A program made the position numbers and the translations under genes. Below, piece by piece: positions 38,644-51,470 of a DNA stretch of 64,000 bases. Source of the stretch: an uncultured Alsobacter sp. (GTDB lineage: Bacteria; Pseudomonadota; Alphaproteobacteria; Rhizobiales; Beijerinckiaceae); the NCBI RefSeq assembly GCF_945952055.1, contig NZ_CAMFHB010000012.1, positions 79,020-143,019 on the forward strand, read 5' to 3'. The notes beneath the pieces were generated by a model. It saw only the letters and a program-made list of their open reading frames with translations, had not been told where the DNA came from and searched no databases. Each line of letters starts with the position of its first letter. Position 1 is the stretch's first letter.

Positions 38644-39449
38644 CCGACCGGCCCGACGTGCTGCCCGCGCCCGAGGATGCCGCGCGGACGCCAGCCCTCG
38701 GTGGCGTCCCGTCGCTCGTCCTGAACGCGATCGCCTTCGCCGTGGGCATCGCGATCTGGTGGGCGATCACGGCCGCCAAGCTCGTCGTGCTGCCGGGCCC
38801 GGGGGAGGTCGCTTCGAAGGCGGTCGACCTCATCGCCAGCGGCCAGCTTCCGCTCGACATCCTGGCGAGCCTCAAGCGCGTCCTGACGGGATTCTTGCTG
38901 GGCGTCGCGCTCGCCGTGCCGGTCGGCTTCCTGATGGGCTGGTACCAGGTCGCCCGCGCGCTCATCGAGCCCTACGTCCAGTTCTTCCGGATGATCCCGC
39001 CGCTGGCGGTCATCCCGCTCGCCATCGTGACGCTCGGCATCGACGAGGCGCCCAAGATCTTCGTCATTTTCCTCGCCTCGTTCCTGTCCTGCGTGGTGGC
39101 GACCTACCAGGGCGTGATCAGCGTCGACCGCACGCTCATCAACGCCGCCCGCGTGCTCGGGGCCTCCGACGCGGTGATCTTCCCGCGCGTCATCATTCCG
39201 GCCTCGACGCCGTTCATCCTCGTCGGCGTGCGCATCGGGCTGGGCTCCGCCTGGGCGACCGTGGTCGCGGCCGAGCTCATCGCCGCGCAGTCGGGGCTCG
39301 GCTTTCGCATGCAGCAGGCCCAGCTCTTCTACGACCTGCCGACCATCTTCGTGAGCCTCGTCACCATCGGCATTCTCGGGCTGCTGATGGACCGCGGCCT
39401 GCAGGCGCTCGACCGGCGGCTGACCCATTGGCAGGAGCGCGCCCGATGA
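38640..39449 (+). CDS. ABC permease, SsuC/TauC-like
   Basis: 269 aa with about six helices. The coupling-loop block [55 protein letters not shown] is typical of nitrate/sulfonate/taurine importers. TTG start with GGGGGAGGG just upstream; stop overlaps the ATPase start (ATGA). Confidence 0.9.
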   Translation: MTDRPDVLPAPEDAARTPALGGVPSLVLNAIAFAVGIAIWWAITAAKLVVLPGPGEVASKAVDLIASGQLPLDILASLKRVLTGFLLGVALAVPVGFLMGWYQVARALIEPYVQFFRMIPPLAVIPLAIVTLGIDEAPKIFVIFLASFLSCVVATYQGVISVDRTLINAARVLGASDAVIFPRVIIPASTPFILVGVRIGLGSAWATVVAAELIAAQSGLGFRMQQAQLFYDLPTIFVSLVTIGILGLLMDRGLQALDRRLTHWQERAR

Positions 39450-40231
39450 GTGCGTCCGCCCCGAAGATCTCGTTCCAGCACGTGACCCGCCGCTTCGGCG
39501 ACGACGAGCGTGCCTTCGTCGCGCTGGACGATTTCAACCTCGACATCGCGGACGGCGAGTTCGTGACCGTGGTCGGCCCCTCGGGCTGCGGCAAGTCGAC
39601 GGCCATGAACATCGCCGCCGGTCTCCTGCCGGCCTCGTCCGGGCGCGTGCTGGTGGACGGACGCGCCGTGGCCGGCCCCGGGCCCGAGCGCGGCGTCATC
39701 TTCCAGCAGTATGCGCTCTTTCCCTGGCTCACCGTGCGCCAGAACGTCGAGTTCGGACTGCGCATCAAGGGCATGCCGGCGGCCGAGCGGCGCCGGATCT
39801 CGGATCATTTCATCGGCCTGGTGGGTCTCACGGATTTCGCCGACGCGCTGCCCAAGACGCTGTCCGGCGGCATGAAGCAGCGCTGCGCCATCGCCCGCGC
39901 CTATGCCGTGAACCCGACGATGCTGCTCATGGACGAGCCGTTCGGCGCGCTGGATGCCCTGACACGCGTGCAGATGCAGGACCAGCTGCTCGAGACGTGG
40001 AGCCGCGAGCGGCGCACCGTCATCTTCATCACCCATGACGTCGACGAGGCCGTCTACCTCGCCAACCGCGTCATCGTCATGGCCGCCCGGCCGGGGCGCC
40101 TGCACCGGATCATCCCGGTGGACCTGCCCTATCCGCGCACCGAGGCCATTCGCCTGTCGCCCGAGTTCGCTGCGATCCGCAACGAGGTCTGGCATTCCGT
40201 CTACCACCAGCCGTCCCTTGCGAGGGGCTAA
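39446..40231 (+). CDS. ABC ATPase, SsuB/TauB-like
   Basis: 261 aa. Walker [11 protein letters not shown]-loop [17 protein letters not shown], signature [14 protein letters not shown], Walker [12 protein letters not shown], switch His [15 protein letters not shown]. The last pattern and the length match the sulfonate/nitrate/taurine ATPase subfamily. Translationally coupled to the permease. Confidence 0.92.
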   Translation: MSASAPKISFQHVTRRFGDDERAFVALDDFNLDIADGEFVTVVGPSGCGKSTAMNIAAGLLPASSGRVLVDGRAVAGPGPERGVIFQQYALFPWLTVRQNVEFGLRIKGMPAAERRRISDHFIGLVGLTDFADALPKTLSGGMKQRCAIARAYAVNPTMLLMDEPFGALDALTRVQMQDQLLETWSRERRTVIFITHDVDEAVYLANRVIVMAARPGRLHRIIPVDLPYPRTEAIRLSPEFAAIRNEVWHSVYHQPSLARG

Positions 40232-40256
40232 GAGCAATCACGGGAGGAGAAGCATC

Positions 40257-41228
40257 ATGACGCTCACCAGACGCCAGTTCGTCGCCACCGCCGCCGCCGC
40301 CACGCTCGCCGGCGCCGCCGGCCCGGCCTTCGCGCAGCAGAAGCCGATCCGCGTCGGCTACATCGCCGACTTCTTCGGCGCGAGCCTGACGGCGATCGCC
40401 AACGACCAGGGCCTGTGGGCCAAGCACGGGCTCACGCCCGACATCAAGGTCTTCACCAACGGCCCGATCCAGATCCAGGCGCTCGGCGCGGGCAGCCTCG
40501 ACGTCGGTTACATCGGCCCGGGCGCGCTCTGGCTGCCGGCAAGCGGCAAGGCCAAGATCCTGGCCATCAACGCCATCGGCTTCTCCGACCGCGTCATCGC
40601 GCAGGCCGGGCTCACCAGCATGGCTGCGCTCAAGGGCAAGAAGGTCGCGGTGCCCGAGGGCACGTCGGGCGACATGATCCTGCGCCTCGCGCTCGCCAAG
40701 GCCGGCATGACGCTCGCCGACCTGCAGATCATCAAGATGGACCCGTCCACGCTGGTCTCGGCCTTCGCGTCGAAGCAGGTCGATGCCGCCGGCATCTGGT
40801 ACCCGCTGGTCGGCGTCATCAAGAAGACCGTGCCGGACCTGAACGAACTCGCCAAGAACGCGGACTTCTACCCGCAGCATTCGTTCCCCTCGTCCTTCGT
40901 CGCCCGCAACGAGGTGATCGACCAGGACCCGGACCTGGTGAAGCGCTTCATCGCCGTGCTGAAGGACGCCAACGACTACCGTGCCGCGGACTTCAAGCGG
41001 GCCGTGGGCATCACCTCGAAGTTCATCAACATCCCGGTCGAGGTCCTCACCACCGAGGCCGAGACCGGCAAGTTCCTCACCAGCGCGGAACTCGCCGCCG
41101 CCAGCAAGGACGGCACGGTCAACGGCTGGCTCAAGGGCATGACCGACCAGTTCGTGTCCTTCGGCCGCCTCGAGAAGCCGCTGGACGCGAAAGACTACTA
41201 CCTGGCCAACCTCTACGCCGGGGGGTGA
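40257..41228 (+). CDS. SsuA/THI5-like periplasmic binding protein
   Basis: 323 aa. Leader MTLTRRQFVATAAAATLAGAAGPAFAQQ (Tat-type) then VGYIADFFGASLTAIANDQGLWAKHGL and VFTNGPIQIQALGAGSLDVGYIGPGALW, the NMT1/SsuA ligand-domain blocks. GGGAGGAG precedes the ATG. Third component of the importer; probable ligand an organosulfur or sulfate-ester compound given the sulfatase next to it. Confidence 0.9.
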   Translation: MTLTRRQFVATAAAATLAGAAGPAFAQQKPIRVGYIADFFGASLTAIANDQGLWAKHGLTPDIKVFTNGPIQIQALGAGSLDVGYIGPGALWLPASGKAKILAINAIGFSDRVIAQAGLTSMAALKGKKVAVPEGTSGDMILRLALAKAGMTLADLQIIKMDPSTLVSAFASKQVDAAGIWYPLVGVIKKTVPDLNELAKNADFYPQHSFPSSFVARNEVIDQDPDLVKRFIAVLKDANDYRAADFKRAVGITSKFINIPVEVLTTEAETGKFLTSAELAAASKDGTVNGWLKGMTDQFVSFGRLEKPLDAKDYYLANLYAGG

Positions 41229-41260
41229 TGGCCGTCGTCCAGAACTCCCTCTCTCCGTTC

Positions 41261-41362
41261 GTCCTGCCCGGGCTTGGCCCGGGCATCCACGACTTTGCCG
41301 GGGCAAGGCCATGTGCCCCCGTCGGAGTCGTGGATGGCCGGGCCAGGCCCGGCCAGGACGCG
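41261..41362. repeat. Palindromic intergenic repeat, family A copy 4
   Basis: Same arms, with a 10- to 15-base longer centre than the other copies. Lies within the importer-sulfatase gene group, between the binding protein and the sulfatase. Confidence 0.85.
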
Positions 41363-41418
41363 GAGAGGTGGGAGCCCAACAGCCCCGTCCGAATGTCTAG
41401 TTCCTCCGAGACCTGCCC

Positions 41419-42966
<1,548 letters not shown>

Positions 42967-42994
42967 GGCTATCCGGACTCATCCACTCCCAAGC

Positions 42995-43109
42995 CCCTCA
43001 TCCTGAGCCACGGCCCGCAGGGCCGTGAGTCGAAGGACGCACAAAAGTGCCGCTGCGCCACTCTGCGTCCTTCGACTCGGCCGCCTTGCGGCCGGCTCAG
43101 GATGAGGGA
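42995..43109. repeat. Palindromic intergenic repeat, family B copy 2
   Basis: Same outer and inner arms as the copy at 8352-8463. Lies between convergent sulfatase and Lrp-type genes; may act as a bidirectional terminator. Confidence 0.85.
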
Positions 43110-43137
43110 GATAGAGGCTGGAATATGGGTCCGGGTC

Positions 43138-43632
43138 CTACCGCCGCGCCTTGTCCCCCAGGTGCCCAAGCGGCAGCGCGGCGGTCTGCTTGATCCTGTC
43201 CAGGACCACCGAGGAGCGCACGTGGGCCACGGCCTCGTGCGGCAGGAAGACCTCGTTGAGGATGCGCGCCAGCACCTTCAGGCTCGGCACCGTGAGCTTC
43301 ACGAGGTAGTCCGAGGCGCCGGTCACGGCATAGGCCTCCTGGACCTCCTCGAGCCGCGAGACGAGCTCACGGAACTTGTCGGCGTTGTCGGGCGAGTGGC
43401 TCGCCAGCATCACCTCCACGAAGACGAGCACGTCGAGGCCGAGCGCCTCGGCCGAGAGCTCCGCGCGGTAGCGGGCGATCATCCCCGACGCTTCCAGGGC
43501 GGCGCGCCGCCGTGAGCACTGGGAGGCGGACAGGCCCACCTTTTCGGCGAGGTCATTGTTGGTCAGGCTGCCGTCGTCCTGAAGGGCCGCGAGGAGCTTC
43601 AGGTCGAAGCCGTCGAGTTCCACTGCGTGCAT
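43138..43632 (-). CDS. Lrp/AsnC-family regulator
   Basis: 164 aa. N-terminal HTH (LDGFDLKLLAALQDDGSLTNNDLAEKVGLSASQCSRRRAALEASGMI) and C-terminal RAM ligand domain (EEVQEAYAVTGASDYLVKLTV). Divergent from hppD over 125 bases, and likely controls the tyrosine-degradation genes in response to an aromatic amino acid. AAAGGCAGAG precedes the ATG. Confidence 0.9.
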   Translation of the reverse strand: MHAVELDGFDLKLLAALQDDGSLTNNDLAEKVGLSASQCSRRRAALEASGMIARYRAELSAEALGLDVLVFVEVMLASHSPDNADKFRELVSRLEEVQEAYAVTGASDYLVKLTVPSLKVLARILNEVFLPHEAVAHVRSSVVLDRIKQTAALPLGHLGDKARR

Positions 43633-43757
43633 GATCTCTGCCTTTGTTGCACGATCCGCGCGCATCGAGCCCCAAGCGACCGGATTTCTCACACTTCGTG
43701 CGCGCGCCTTGCGTCAAGCTTGCACTCTGTCAGGCTCTCATCGCAAGGACTTCCCCC

Positions 43758-44864
<1,107 letters not shown>

Positions 44865-44951
44865 GCGGTGGGGCACCACCGCTCCTCCGCCGAATGGATC
44901 CCGCCAGCATCATCCATCGTTGTTCCACGGGGGCGACCGAGGAGAAACGCC

Positions 44952-45827
44952 ATGTCGGCCCATGCCGTCCTGACCGCCCGCAGCAAGGATGACTGCATCA
45001 TCGACCAGGGGTGGTCGGGCTACACGCCCGAGCAGCACGAGACCTGGGGGATTCTGTTCGAGCGCCAGCTCAGGACGCTCGAAGGCCATGTCTGCCAGGA
45101 GTACCTGGACGGGCTCCAGGCGCTGGGCGTCGACGCCCGCGGCATCCCGGATTTCGCGTCCATGAACCGCAGCCTGCGCCAACGCACCGGCTGGGAGGTG
45201 GTCGCCGTGCCGGGGCTCATCCCGTCGCGGCCCTTTTTCGAGATGCTGGCCAACCGGCAGTTCCCGGCGGGCACCTTCATCCGCACCCGTGAACAGCTCG
45301 ACTACCTGGAAGAGCCCGACATCTTCCATGACGTGTTCGGGCACGTGCCGCTCCTGACCAACCCGGCCTACGCGGACTACATGGAGGCGTATGGCCGGCT
45401 CGGCCTCAAGGCCATCGAGGCCAAGGGCGTCAAGTTCCTGGCCCGGCTCAACTGGTATACGATCGAGTTCGGGCTCATCCGCAAGCCCGAGGGGATCAGG
45501 ATCTACGGCGCCGGCATCTGCTCCTCGTTCGGCGAGGCCCGCTACGTCGTGGAGGACGGCTCCGCGCATCACCTGGGCTTCGATCTCGATCGCGTGGCGC
45601 GCACCGGCTACTACATCGACGACCTGCAGGCGTCCTACTTCGTGGTCGACAGTTTCGACCAGCTGTTTCGCGCTCTGCGCGACACCGACATGGTGGAGCG
45701 CTTCGCGCGCTGGCGCGCCGAGCCGGCGCTGTCGCCGTTCGACATCGAGGAGGGCGACGCGGTGCTGCGCCGCGGCTCCGGCCGCTACTGGGCGGGTTTC
45801 CCCGCGCGCAAGACCGCGCTCAAATAG
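44952..45827 (+). CDS. phhA: Phenylalanine 4-monooxygenase
   Basis: 291 aa, pterin- and iron-dependent hydroxylase converting Phe to Tyr. The iron-binding block [15 protein letters not shown] (two His) near residue 120 is intact, followed by [11 protein letters not shown] and [12 protein letters not shown]. No N-terminal regulatory domain, as in bacterial enzymes. The pterin-recycling gene phhB is not adjacent. GGAGAAA precedes the ATG. Confidence 0.95.
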   Translation: MSAHAVLTARSKDDCIIDQGWSGYTPEQHETWGILFERQLRTLEGHVCQEYLDGLQALGVDARGIPDFASMNRSLRQRTGWEVVAVPGLIPSRPFFEMLANRQFPAGTFIRTREQLDYLEEPDIFHDVFGHVPLLTNPAYADYMEAYGRLGLKAIEAKGVKFLARLNWYTIEFGLIRKPEGIRIYGAGICSSFGEARYVVEDGSAHHLGFDLDRVARTGYYIDDLQASYFVVDSFDQLFRALRDTDMVERFARWRAEPALSPFDIEEGDAVLRRGSGRYWAGFPARKTALK

Positions 45828-45858
45828 GGCCGTCGCGGCCAGGACGATGGGGGAGGGG

Positions 45859-47172
45859 ATGACGCTCAGGATGATGCCGGGCTTCGGCAACGACTTCGAG
45901 ACGGAAGCGCTGGAGGGCGCGCTGCCGCAGGGCCAGAACTCGCCCCAGCGCGGCGCCTACGGGCTCTACGCCGAGCAGCTCTCGGGCTCGCCCTTCACCG
46001 CCCCGCGGGGCACCAACGAGCGCTCGTGGCTCTATCGCATCCGGCCCTCGGTCAAGCACACGGGGCGCTTTCGGCGGATCGAGCTGCCGTACTTCAAGAC
46101 CGCGCCCCACGTCGTCGAGCACGGCCTCGCCCTCGGGCAGTTGCGCTGGGACCCGGTCCCCATCCCCGACGAGCCCCTGACCTTCCTCACCGGCCTTCGG
46201 ACGATGACCACGGCAGGCGACGTCTACACACAGGTCGGCATGGCGGCGCATGTCTATCTCGTCACCGCGCCCATGGAGGACGAGGTGTTCTTCAACGCCG
46301 ACGGCGAGCTGATGATCGTGCCGCAGGAGGGCAGCCTGCGCATCGCCACCGAACTCGGTGTCATGGAGATCGGCCCCTGCCAGATCGCCGTGGTGCCCCG
46401 CGGCATGAAGTTCAAGGTGGCGCCGGTCGGCGGCCCCTCGCGCGGCTATGTCTGCGAGAACTACGGCGCCAAGTTCACGCTGCCCGACCGCGGCCCCATC
46501 GGCGCCAACTGCCTGGCCAATCCCCGTGACTTCAAGACCCCGGTCGCCGCCTACGAGGATCGCGAGACGCCCCACCGCGTCGTGGTGAAATGGTGCGGCA
46601 CCTTCCAGGCGTGCGAGATCGGCCACTCGCCGCTCGACGTCGTCGCCTGGCACGGCAACTACGCGCCCTATTGCTACGACCTGCGCACCTTCTCCCCGGT
46701 GGGGGCGATCCTGTTCGACCATCCCGATCCGTCGATCTTCACCGTGCTCACGGCGCCGTCCGGCGAGGCCGGCACGGCCAACATCGACTTCGTGATCTTT
46801 CCCGAGCGGTGGCTGGTGGCCGAGCACTCGTTCCGGCCGCCCTGGTACCACATGAACATCATGAGCGAGTTCATGGGGCTCATCAAAGGCCGCTACGACG
46901 CCAAGGAGCAGGGCTTCGTGCCCGGCGGCATGAGCCTGCACAACTGCATGCTGCCGCACGGCCCCGATCGCAGCGCCTTCGACAAGGCGAGCCATGGCGA
47001 GCTGAAGGCCGTGAAGCTCACCGACACGCTCGCCTTCATGTTCGAGACCCGCTTCCCCCAGCAGCTCACGATGTTCGCCGCGCGCGAGGCGCCGCTGCAG
47101 GAGGACTATGCGGCGTGCTGGGAGGGGATCGAGAAGCATTTCGATCCCGGTCGGAGGGACTGGGGGGAGTGA
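45859..47172 (+). CDS. hmgA: Homogentisate 1,2-dioxygenase
   Basis: 437 aa ring-opening dioxygenase that makes maleylacetoacetate. N-terminus [25 protein letters not shown] and the iron/substrate blocks [11 protein letters not shown] and [13 protein letters not shown] are typical. The start is uncertain: ATG at 45847, 45859 or 45871 are all in frame; 45859 follows a GGGGAGGGG purine run. Maleylacetoacetate isomerase and fumarylacetoacetase genes are not in the window. Confidence 0.94.
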   Translation: MTLRMMPGFGNDFETEALEGALPQGQNSPQRGAYGLYAEQLSGSPFTAPRGTNERSWLYRIRPSVKHTGRFRRIELPYFKTAPHVVEHGLALGQLRWDPVPIPDEPLTFLTGLRTMTTAGDVYTQVGMAAHVYLVTAPMEDEVFFNADGELMIVPQEGSLRIATELGVMEIGPCQIAVVPRGMKFKVAPVGGPSRGYVCENYGAKFTLPDRGPIGANCLANPRDFKTPVAAYEDRETPHRVVVKWCGTFQACEIGHSPLDVVAWHGNYAPYCYDLRTFSPVGAILFDHPDPSIFTVLTAPSGEAGTANIDFVIFPERWLVAEHSFRPPWYHMNIMSEFMGLIKGRYDAKEQGFVPGGMSLHNCMLPHGPDRSAFDKASHGELKAVKLTDTLAFMFETRFPQQLTMFAAREAPLQEDYAACWEGIEKHFDPGRRDWGE

Positions 47173-47224
47173 GGGTGGCCCGTCTCGCACCGCAACCCTG
47201 CACCCTCAGCAATCCTCTCCGCTC

Positions 47225-47310
47225 GTCTTGCCCGGGCTCGGCCCGGGCATCCACGACTTCGCCGGGGACGCGCGCAAGTCGTGGGTGGCCGGGCCAAGCC
47301 CGGCCATGAC
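47225..47310. repeat. Palindromic intergenic repeat, family A copy 5
   Basis: Same arms as the others, between the convergent hmgA and orphan ABC membrane gene. Confidence 0.85.
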
Positions 47311-47393
47311 GGTTGAGAGACGGAGTGACGGGCGGTTACGGCCTTGGATCGCCCGAGTCTTGCGCAGGTCGGGGAGCCGGCAGTCCTGCCCCC

Positions 47394-48323
47394 TCAACAC
47401 GCCCCGCCGAGCGCCTTGGCCAGCAGCTTGTAACGGGTCTTCGTGGCGCTGAGGTCCCGGAACCAGTTGATCACGTCGCTCCACGGGTCACGCACCTTGG
47501 CCAGTCCCGTGACGAAGGCGACTACAGTGCCGATCTCCGTCTGCCCGTTCACGACCAGCCAGCCGCCCACGCCGAGCACGGCCGCGGTCCCGACATGGTG
47601 CAGGGCGTTCATCGAGAAGTTCAGGCCGTATTTCAGCTTGTAGATCGTGAAGTTCAGGTCGAACACCCGGTTGATCAGGATCGAGAGTGGCCCGCGCTTC
47701 TTGCCCGTCACGAGGCCGGCACCGATCTCGCGCGTCACGGCGATGCGCTTGGCGATGCGCTCGTTGACCGCGCGCTGGACGAAGGGCACGAGCACGGTCT
47801 GCGGCACGAGGATGAGGATCGAGACCGCCGCCATCTTGGGCTGCAGGAACAACAGGTAGCCGAGCACCGAGCCGAGCAGCCCGATCTGCAGAACGGGCTC
47901 CGACACGCTCACCGCGACGAAGCCCGCCACCGGCTCGGCTTCCGACAGCATCATCGAGGCCGAGGTGCCGTCCGGCTTGTCGGCCACCCGCCGGTCGATG
48001 CAGCGGCGCAGCCAGCGCACGGCCTTTTCGCCGACCCAGCCGCGGTAGACGTTCATGACGAATTTGGTGCCGCCCTCCGCCATGGCCGCGGCGAGGTAGA
48101 GGCCGGCCAGCCAGAGCAGCGGCTCGAACGGCGCTCCGACCGTGGCCTGGTTGACGAGGCGCCGCTGCAGCTCCAGCGGCAGCGTGGCCAACAGGAACAC
48201 CATCGCGGAGAGCACGCACAGGATGACCTGGTGCTTGCCGCTCACGTGCCAGACGAAGCGCATCAGCTGCGCCGGCGGCTCGCGCAGAGCCACGCGGCGG
48301 GTTCGTTCGAGAATGGCCAGCAC
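47394..48323 (-). CDS. ABC exporter-type transmembrane domain, no ATPase
   Basis: 309 aa. It resembles the six-helix membrane half of an ABC exporter (PLELQRRLVNQATVGAPFEPLLWLAGLYLAAAMAEGGTKFVMNVYRGWVGEKAVRWLRRCIDRRV near residues 45-115), but ends after the last helix region (KVRDPWSDVINWFRDLSATKTRYKLL) and has no Walker motifs. No ATPase gene adjoins it. It could be a partner of an ATPase elsewhere, or a domain that works without one. Truncation cannot be excluded, but the frame ends with an ordinary stop. Confidence 0.8.
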   Translation of the reverse strand: MLAILERTRRVALREPPAQLMRFVWHVSGKHQVILCVLSAMVFLLATLPLELQRRLVNQATVGAPFEPLLWLAGLYLAAAMAEGGTKFVMNVYRGWVGEKAVRWLRRCIDRRVADKPDGTSASMMLSEAEPVAGFVAVSVSEPVLQIGLLGSVLGYLLFLQPKMAAVSILILVPQTVLVPFVQRAVNERIAKRIAVTREIGAGLVTGKKRGPLSILINRVFDLNFTIYKLKYGLNFSMNALHHVGTAAVLGVGGWLVVNGQTEIGTVVAFVTGLAKVRDPWSDVINWFRDLSATKTRYKLLAKALGGAC

Positions 48324-48420
48324 CGGAAACGCTCGCGTACGGTCAGGGTCACGCCTTCAACTGCGGATGCGCTGAAGCCGTTCCATCGCACCGGCGGGCG
48401 TGATCGTCGCGGTGGGCCCG

Positions 48421-49446
48421 TCACACCGGCGGCGGGTTGCGCTCGGCGAAGCCGCGCTGGTGCCAGTAGGGGTAGGCCGGCACGAAGGCGCTGGCCTCGT
48501 CGAGCCTGGCCACCTGGCCCGCGTCCAGCGACCAGCCCACGGCACCGAGATTGTCGCGCAGCTGCGCCTCGTCCCGGGCCCCGATGATGACGGTGGCGAC
48601 CGTCGGGCGCTGCAGGAGCCAGTTGAGCGCGACCTGCGGGATGGTCTTGCCCGTTTCGCCCGCGATGGCATCGAGCGCGTCGACCACCTTGAAGAGCGCC
48701 TCGTCCGAGACGGGCGGCCCGCGCTCGGCGGTCTTGTGCAACCGGCTGACCGCCGGAAGGGGCTGGCCGCGGCGGATCCGCCCGGTGAGGCGACCCCAGC
48801 CGAGCGGGCTCCAGACCACGGCGCCGACACCCTGGTCGAGGCCCAGCGGCATCAGCTCGGATTCGTAGTCGCGGCCGATCAGCGAGTAGTAGGCCTGGTG
48901 GGCGACATAGCGCGGCCAGCCGTAACGGTCCGCCACGGCCAGCGACTTCATGAGATGCCAGCCCGAGAAGTTCGAGCAGCCCACGTAGCGCAGCTTCCCG
49001 GCGCGCACGAGGTCGTCCAGCGTCGAAAGGACCTCCTCCACGGGCGTCTGGGCATCGAAGCCGTGCAGCTGCAGCAGATCGATGTAGTCCGTTCCGAGCC
49101 GCTTCAGGCAGGCGTCCACGGAGCGCATCAGGCGATGCCGCGAGGAGCCCACGTCGTTGGGTCCCTCGCCGAAGCGGAAGGTCGTCTTCGTCGAGATCAG
49201 GACCTGGTCGCGGCGCCCCTTGATCGCTTCGCCCAGGATCGATTCCGCCGCGCCCGACGAATAGGTGTCGGCGCTGTCGAACATGCAGAGCCCTGCGTCG
49301 AGGCAGATGTCCACCAGCCGACGCGCCTCGGCCACGTCCGTGGCGCCCCAGGCGGAAAAGAAGTCGCCCTTGCCGCCGAACGTGCCGGTGCCGAACGTCA
49401 GCGCGGGCACTTTCAGCCCGGATGCCCCCAGCCGCCTGTAGTCCAT
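48421..49446 (-). CDS. Aldo/keto reductase
   Basis: 341 aa NADPH-dependent TIM-barrel reductase. Catalytic tetrad visible: Asp and Tyr in FDSADTYSSGAAE, Lys in LISTKTTFRFGEG, His in LLQLHGFD. C-terminal block ATVIIGARDEAQLRDNLGAVGWSL is the cofactor-binding end. GGAGGAA precedes the ATG. Substrate unknown. Confidence 0.92.
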   Translation of the reverse strand: MDYRRLGASGLKVPALTFGTGTFGGKGDFFSAWGATDVAEARRLVDICLDAGLCMFDSADTYSSGAAESILGEAIKGRRDQVLISTKTTFRFGEGPNDVGSSRHRLMRSVDACLKRLGTDYIDLLQLHGFDAQTPVEEVLSTLDDLVRAGKLRYVGCSNFSGWHLMKSLAVADRYGWPRYVAHQAYYSLIGRDYESELMPLGLDQGVGAVVWSPLGWGRLTGRIRRGQPLPAVSRLHKTAERGPPVSDEALFKVVDALDAIAGETGKTIPQVALNWLLQRPTVATVIIGARDEAQLRDNLGAVGWSLDAGQVARLDEASAFVPAYPYWHQRGFAERNPPPV

Positions 49447-49664
49447 GGTCGTTCCTCCGGTCACGCTCTCGGGGGCGCCAAACTAGCAGGGCGCCACGGC
49501 GCGAGCCCTTGTCCTGGCGCATGCCGCCTGTTCGCGTGCCGCGGGGTCCGGGCGTCGACTTCGAGCGTCGGACCGGTCACAATCGCCGCCGTGTTCAGCC
49601 CCGATCGTCCCCTGGAGCGAGAGCGTCGCGCCGTGGCGTCCGCCACGCGCGCCGGCATGCGCGC

Positions 49665-50615
49665 ATGACCGAGGCGACGGCGTCCCACGAGGCCGTCCCG
49701 GCGGACGAGCTCCGCTTCCGGCGCCGGCGCATGATGTCGGGCCTGGCATGGGCGGCCATCACCGTCTCCATCTTCGCCGGCTGGTTCGTCGTCACCCGCG
49801 TCGGCGTCACGCGGACCCTGCGCTTCTGGGACATCACCGCGCTCCGGTTCGCCATCGGCGCCGTCCTCATGGCGCCGGTGCTCGTGCGCGGTGCGTCGCG
49901 CTATTCCCGCAGGGACTGGATCGACGGCCTGCTGTTCAGCCTCCTGTGGGGCGTGCCGTTCGTCCTGCTCGTCTCCTACGGGCTCGGTTTCACCTCAGCG
50001 GCGGCGGCCTCGTCGACCGTTCCGACGCTCATGCCTGTGATTGCCGGCACGCTCGCGTGGGTGTTCCTGGGCGAGAGGCCCGCGGGCCAGCGGCTCCTCG
50101 GGTTCGCGGCGATCGTCTGCGGCATGCTCACCATGGCCTGGCTGTCGTCCGGCCTGGGCCACGGAAGCCTCCTGGGCTTCGCCTGCCTCATCGGGGCCTC
50201 GACGCTGTGGTCCATCTACACGCTCGTGTTCCGCCGGAGCCGGCTCAACGGCATCGAGGCGGCCGCCTTCATCTGCGTGTGGTCGGCGGTGCTCTACCTG
50301 CCGCCCTACGTCTTTCTCGGCGCCAGCCACCTCGGTGAGGCCTCGGCGGGCGAACTCGCCCTGCAGGTCGTCTACCAGGGCATCCTGGTGAGTACGGTCG
50401 CGGTCATCACGTTCAACAGGGCGGTCGCCCAGCTCGGCGCCCCCGTGTCGTCGGCGATCATGGCGCTGGTCCCGGTCGTGGCGACGCTCCTCGCGATCGT
50501 CGTCCTGGGCGAGGTTCCCTCGCTGCCCGAGGGCGCCGCGATCGTCACCGTGGCCTTGGGCGTCGTGCTGGCGTCGGGGCTGTTCGCCCGATCAGGGAAC
50601 CGCCCACACCCATAA
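49665..50615 (+). CDS. EamA/DMT-family transporter
   Basis: 316 aa with about ten predicted helices, two EamA repeats. ITVSIFAGWFVVTRVGVTRTLRFWDITALRFAIGAVLMAP begins repeat 1, and PTLMPVIAGTLAWVFLGERP is the typical helix 4 end. Metabolite exporter of unknown substrate. The ribosome site is weak; the start is the only ATG close to the first helix. Confidence 0.87.
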   Translation: MTEATASHEAVPADELRFRRRRMMSGLAWAAITVSIFAGWFVVTRVGVTRTLRFWDITALRFAIGAVLMAPVLVRGASRYSRRDWIDGLLFSLLWGVPFVLLVSYGLGFTSAAAASSTVPTLMPVIAGTLAWVFLGERPAGQRLLGFAAIVCGMLTMAWLSSGLGHGSLLGFACLIGASTLWSIYTLVFRRSRLNGIEAAAFICVWSAVLYLPPYVFLGASHLGEASAGELALQVVYQGILVSTVAVITFNRAVAQLGAPVSSAIMALVPVVATLLAIVVLGEVPSLPEGAAIVTVALGVVLASGLFARSGNRPHP

Positions 50616-50694
50616 GGTACGGAAAATGGTCCTACTTCCCGAAGATAGTTCTGTCCCCGGCGGCGCTCCCGGCGTATCGTGAAGATCTCGAGAG

Positions 50695-50712
50695 CCTAAG
50701 CACAGCCTTAGG
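50695..50712. promoter_or_regulatory. Short palindrome upstream of a small gene
   Basis: CCTAAG / CTTAGG with a 6-base spacer, 61 bases before the small gene at 50774. Candidate operator or stem; no further evidence. Confidence 0.3.
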
Positions 50713-50773
50713 ACTGCGTCGATCGCGCGGCCCAGTGGTGGCACCTCCCGCGGAGACGACGCACTTGCCAGCC

Positions 50774-51007
50774 ATGCAGATCGTGCCGTTGGACGAGGTT
50801 CGTCCAGGCGACAACGTGGTCCTGTTCGACGGGGCCTCCGAGGTCATCGACATGCCGGAGGTGATCCGGATCGAGACCGACCGGGACATCGTCATCCGCG
50901 ACCCCAAGGGCGAGCGTCGGATCAACCCCGGCAGCGTCCACGCGGTCGTTCGCGTGATCCCGCCGCCTCCCGGGGTCATGGCGTCGTCGCGCGGGTTCGG
51001 GGCCTGA
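50774..51007 (+). CDS. Small hypothetical protein, beta-rich
   Basis: 77 aa, MQIVPLDEVRPGDNVVLFDGASEVIDMPEVIRIETDRDIVIRD-type acidic beta-strand pattern. I do not recognise the family. An alternative GTG start lies at 50735 (90 aa). Codon third positions are GC-rich as in neighbouring real genes. No signal peptide or helix. It stands alone between EamA and a small membrane gene. Confidence 0.5.
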   Translation: MQIVPLDEVRPGDNVVLFDGASEVIDMPEVIRIETDRDIVIRDPKGERRINPGSVHAVVRVIPPPPGVMASSRGFGA

Positions 51008-51205
51008 CGCTGTTCTTCTTCGGCCACCGACAAGCCCCCGGAAACAGCAAAAACGGGCGGCTCCCCTGCGCGGCACTCCAACGGCGCTCCGAGCGACTTG
51101 TTCCGGGAGGGCCGGTCGCGCGCACCGTGGGCGCGCAATCGTAGCGAGGCATGGATCCCATCGGCAGCGTGTGCGTTGCCTTGGCAGTCTCGTCGGGGTC
51201 ACATC

Positions 51206-51406
51206 ATGCTGCTCGTGCTGATCATCATTCTCGTTCTTCTCTTCGCGGGCGGCGGCTTCTATGGCCGCCGCGCGGGATGGGGCCCGCGGGGCTTCGCCGG
51301 CCTGCTCCTCCTCGTTCTCGTGGTGATCCTGCTGGTCTGGCTCCTGAACGAGCTGCTGCTGCCGCCGCTGCCGATGCCGGCGGGCGTCCCGTCCATCATG
51401 AAGTAG
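51206..51406 (+). CDS. Small two-helix membrane protein
   Basis: 66 aa: helix LLVLIIILVLLFAGGGFY, loop GRRAGWGPRG, helix FAGLLLLVLVVILLVWLL, then PPLPMPAGVPSIMK. Similar in plan to the DUF3309-type small hydrophobic proteins; family assignment not certain. Function unknown. Confidence 0.65.
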   Translation: MLLVLIIILVLLFAGGGFYGRRAGWGPRGFAGLLLLVLVVILLVWLLNELLLPPLPMPAGVPSIMK

Positions 51407-51470
51407 CCGGCGGGAGCTCGCCGGTCGGGCCGGACGGGCGCATCGGTGGATGCGCCCGTGCCCTTCGCGG

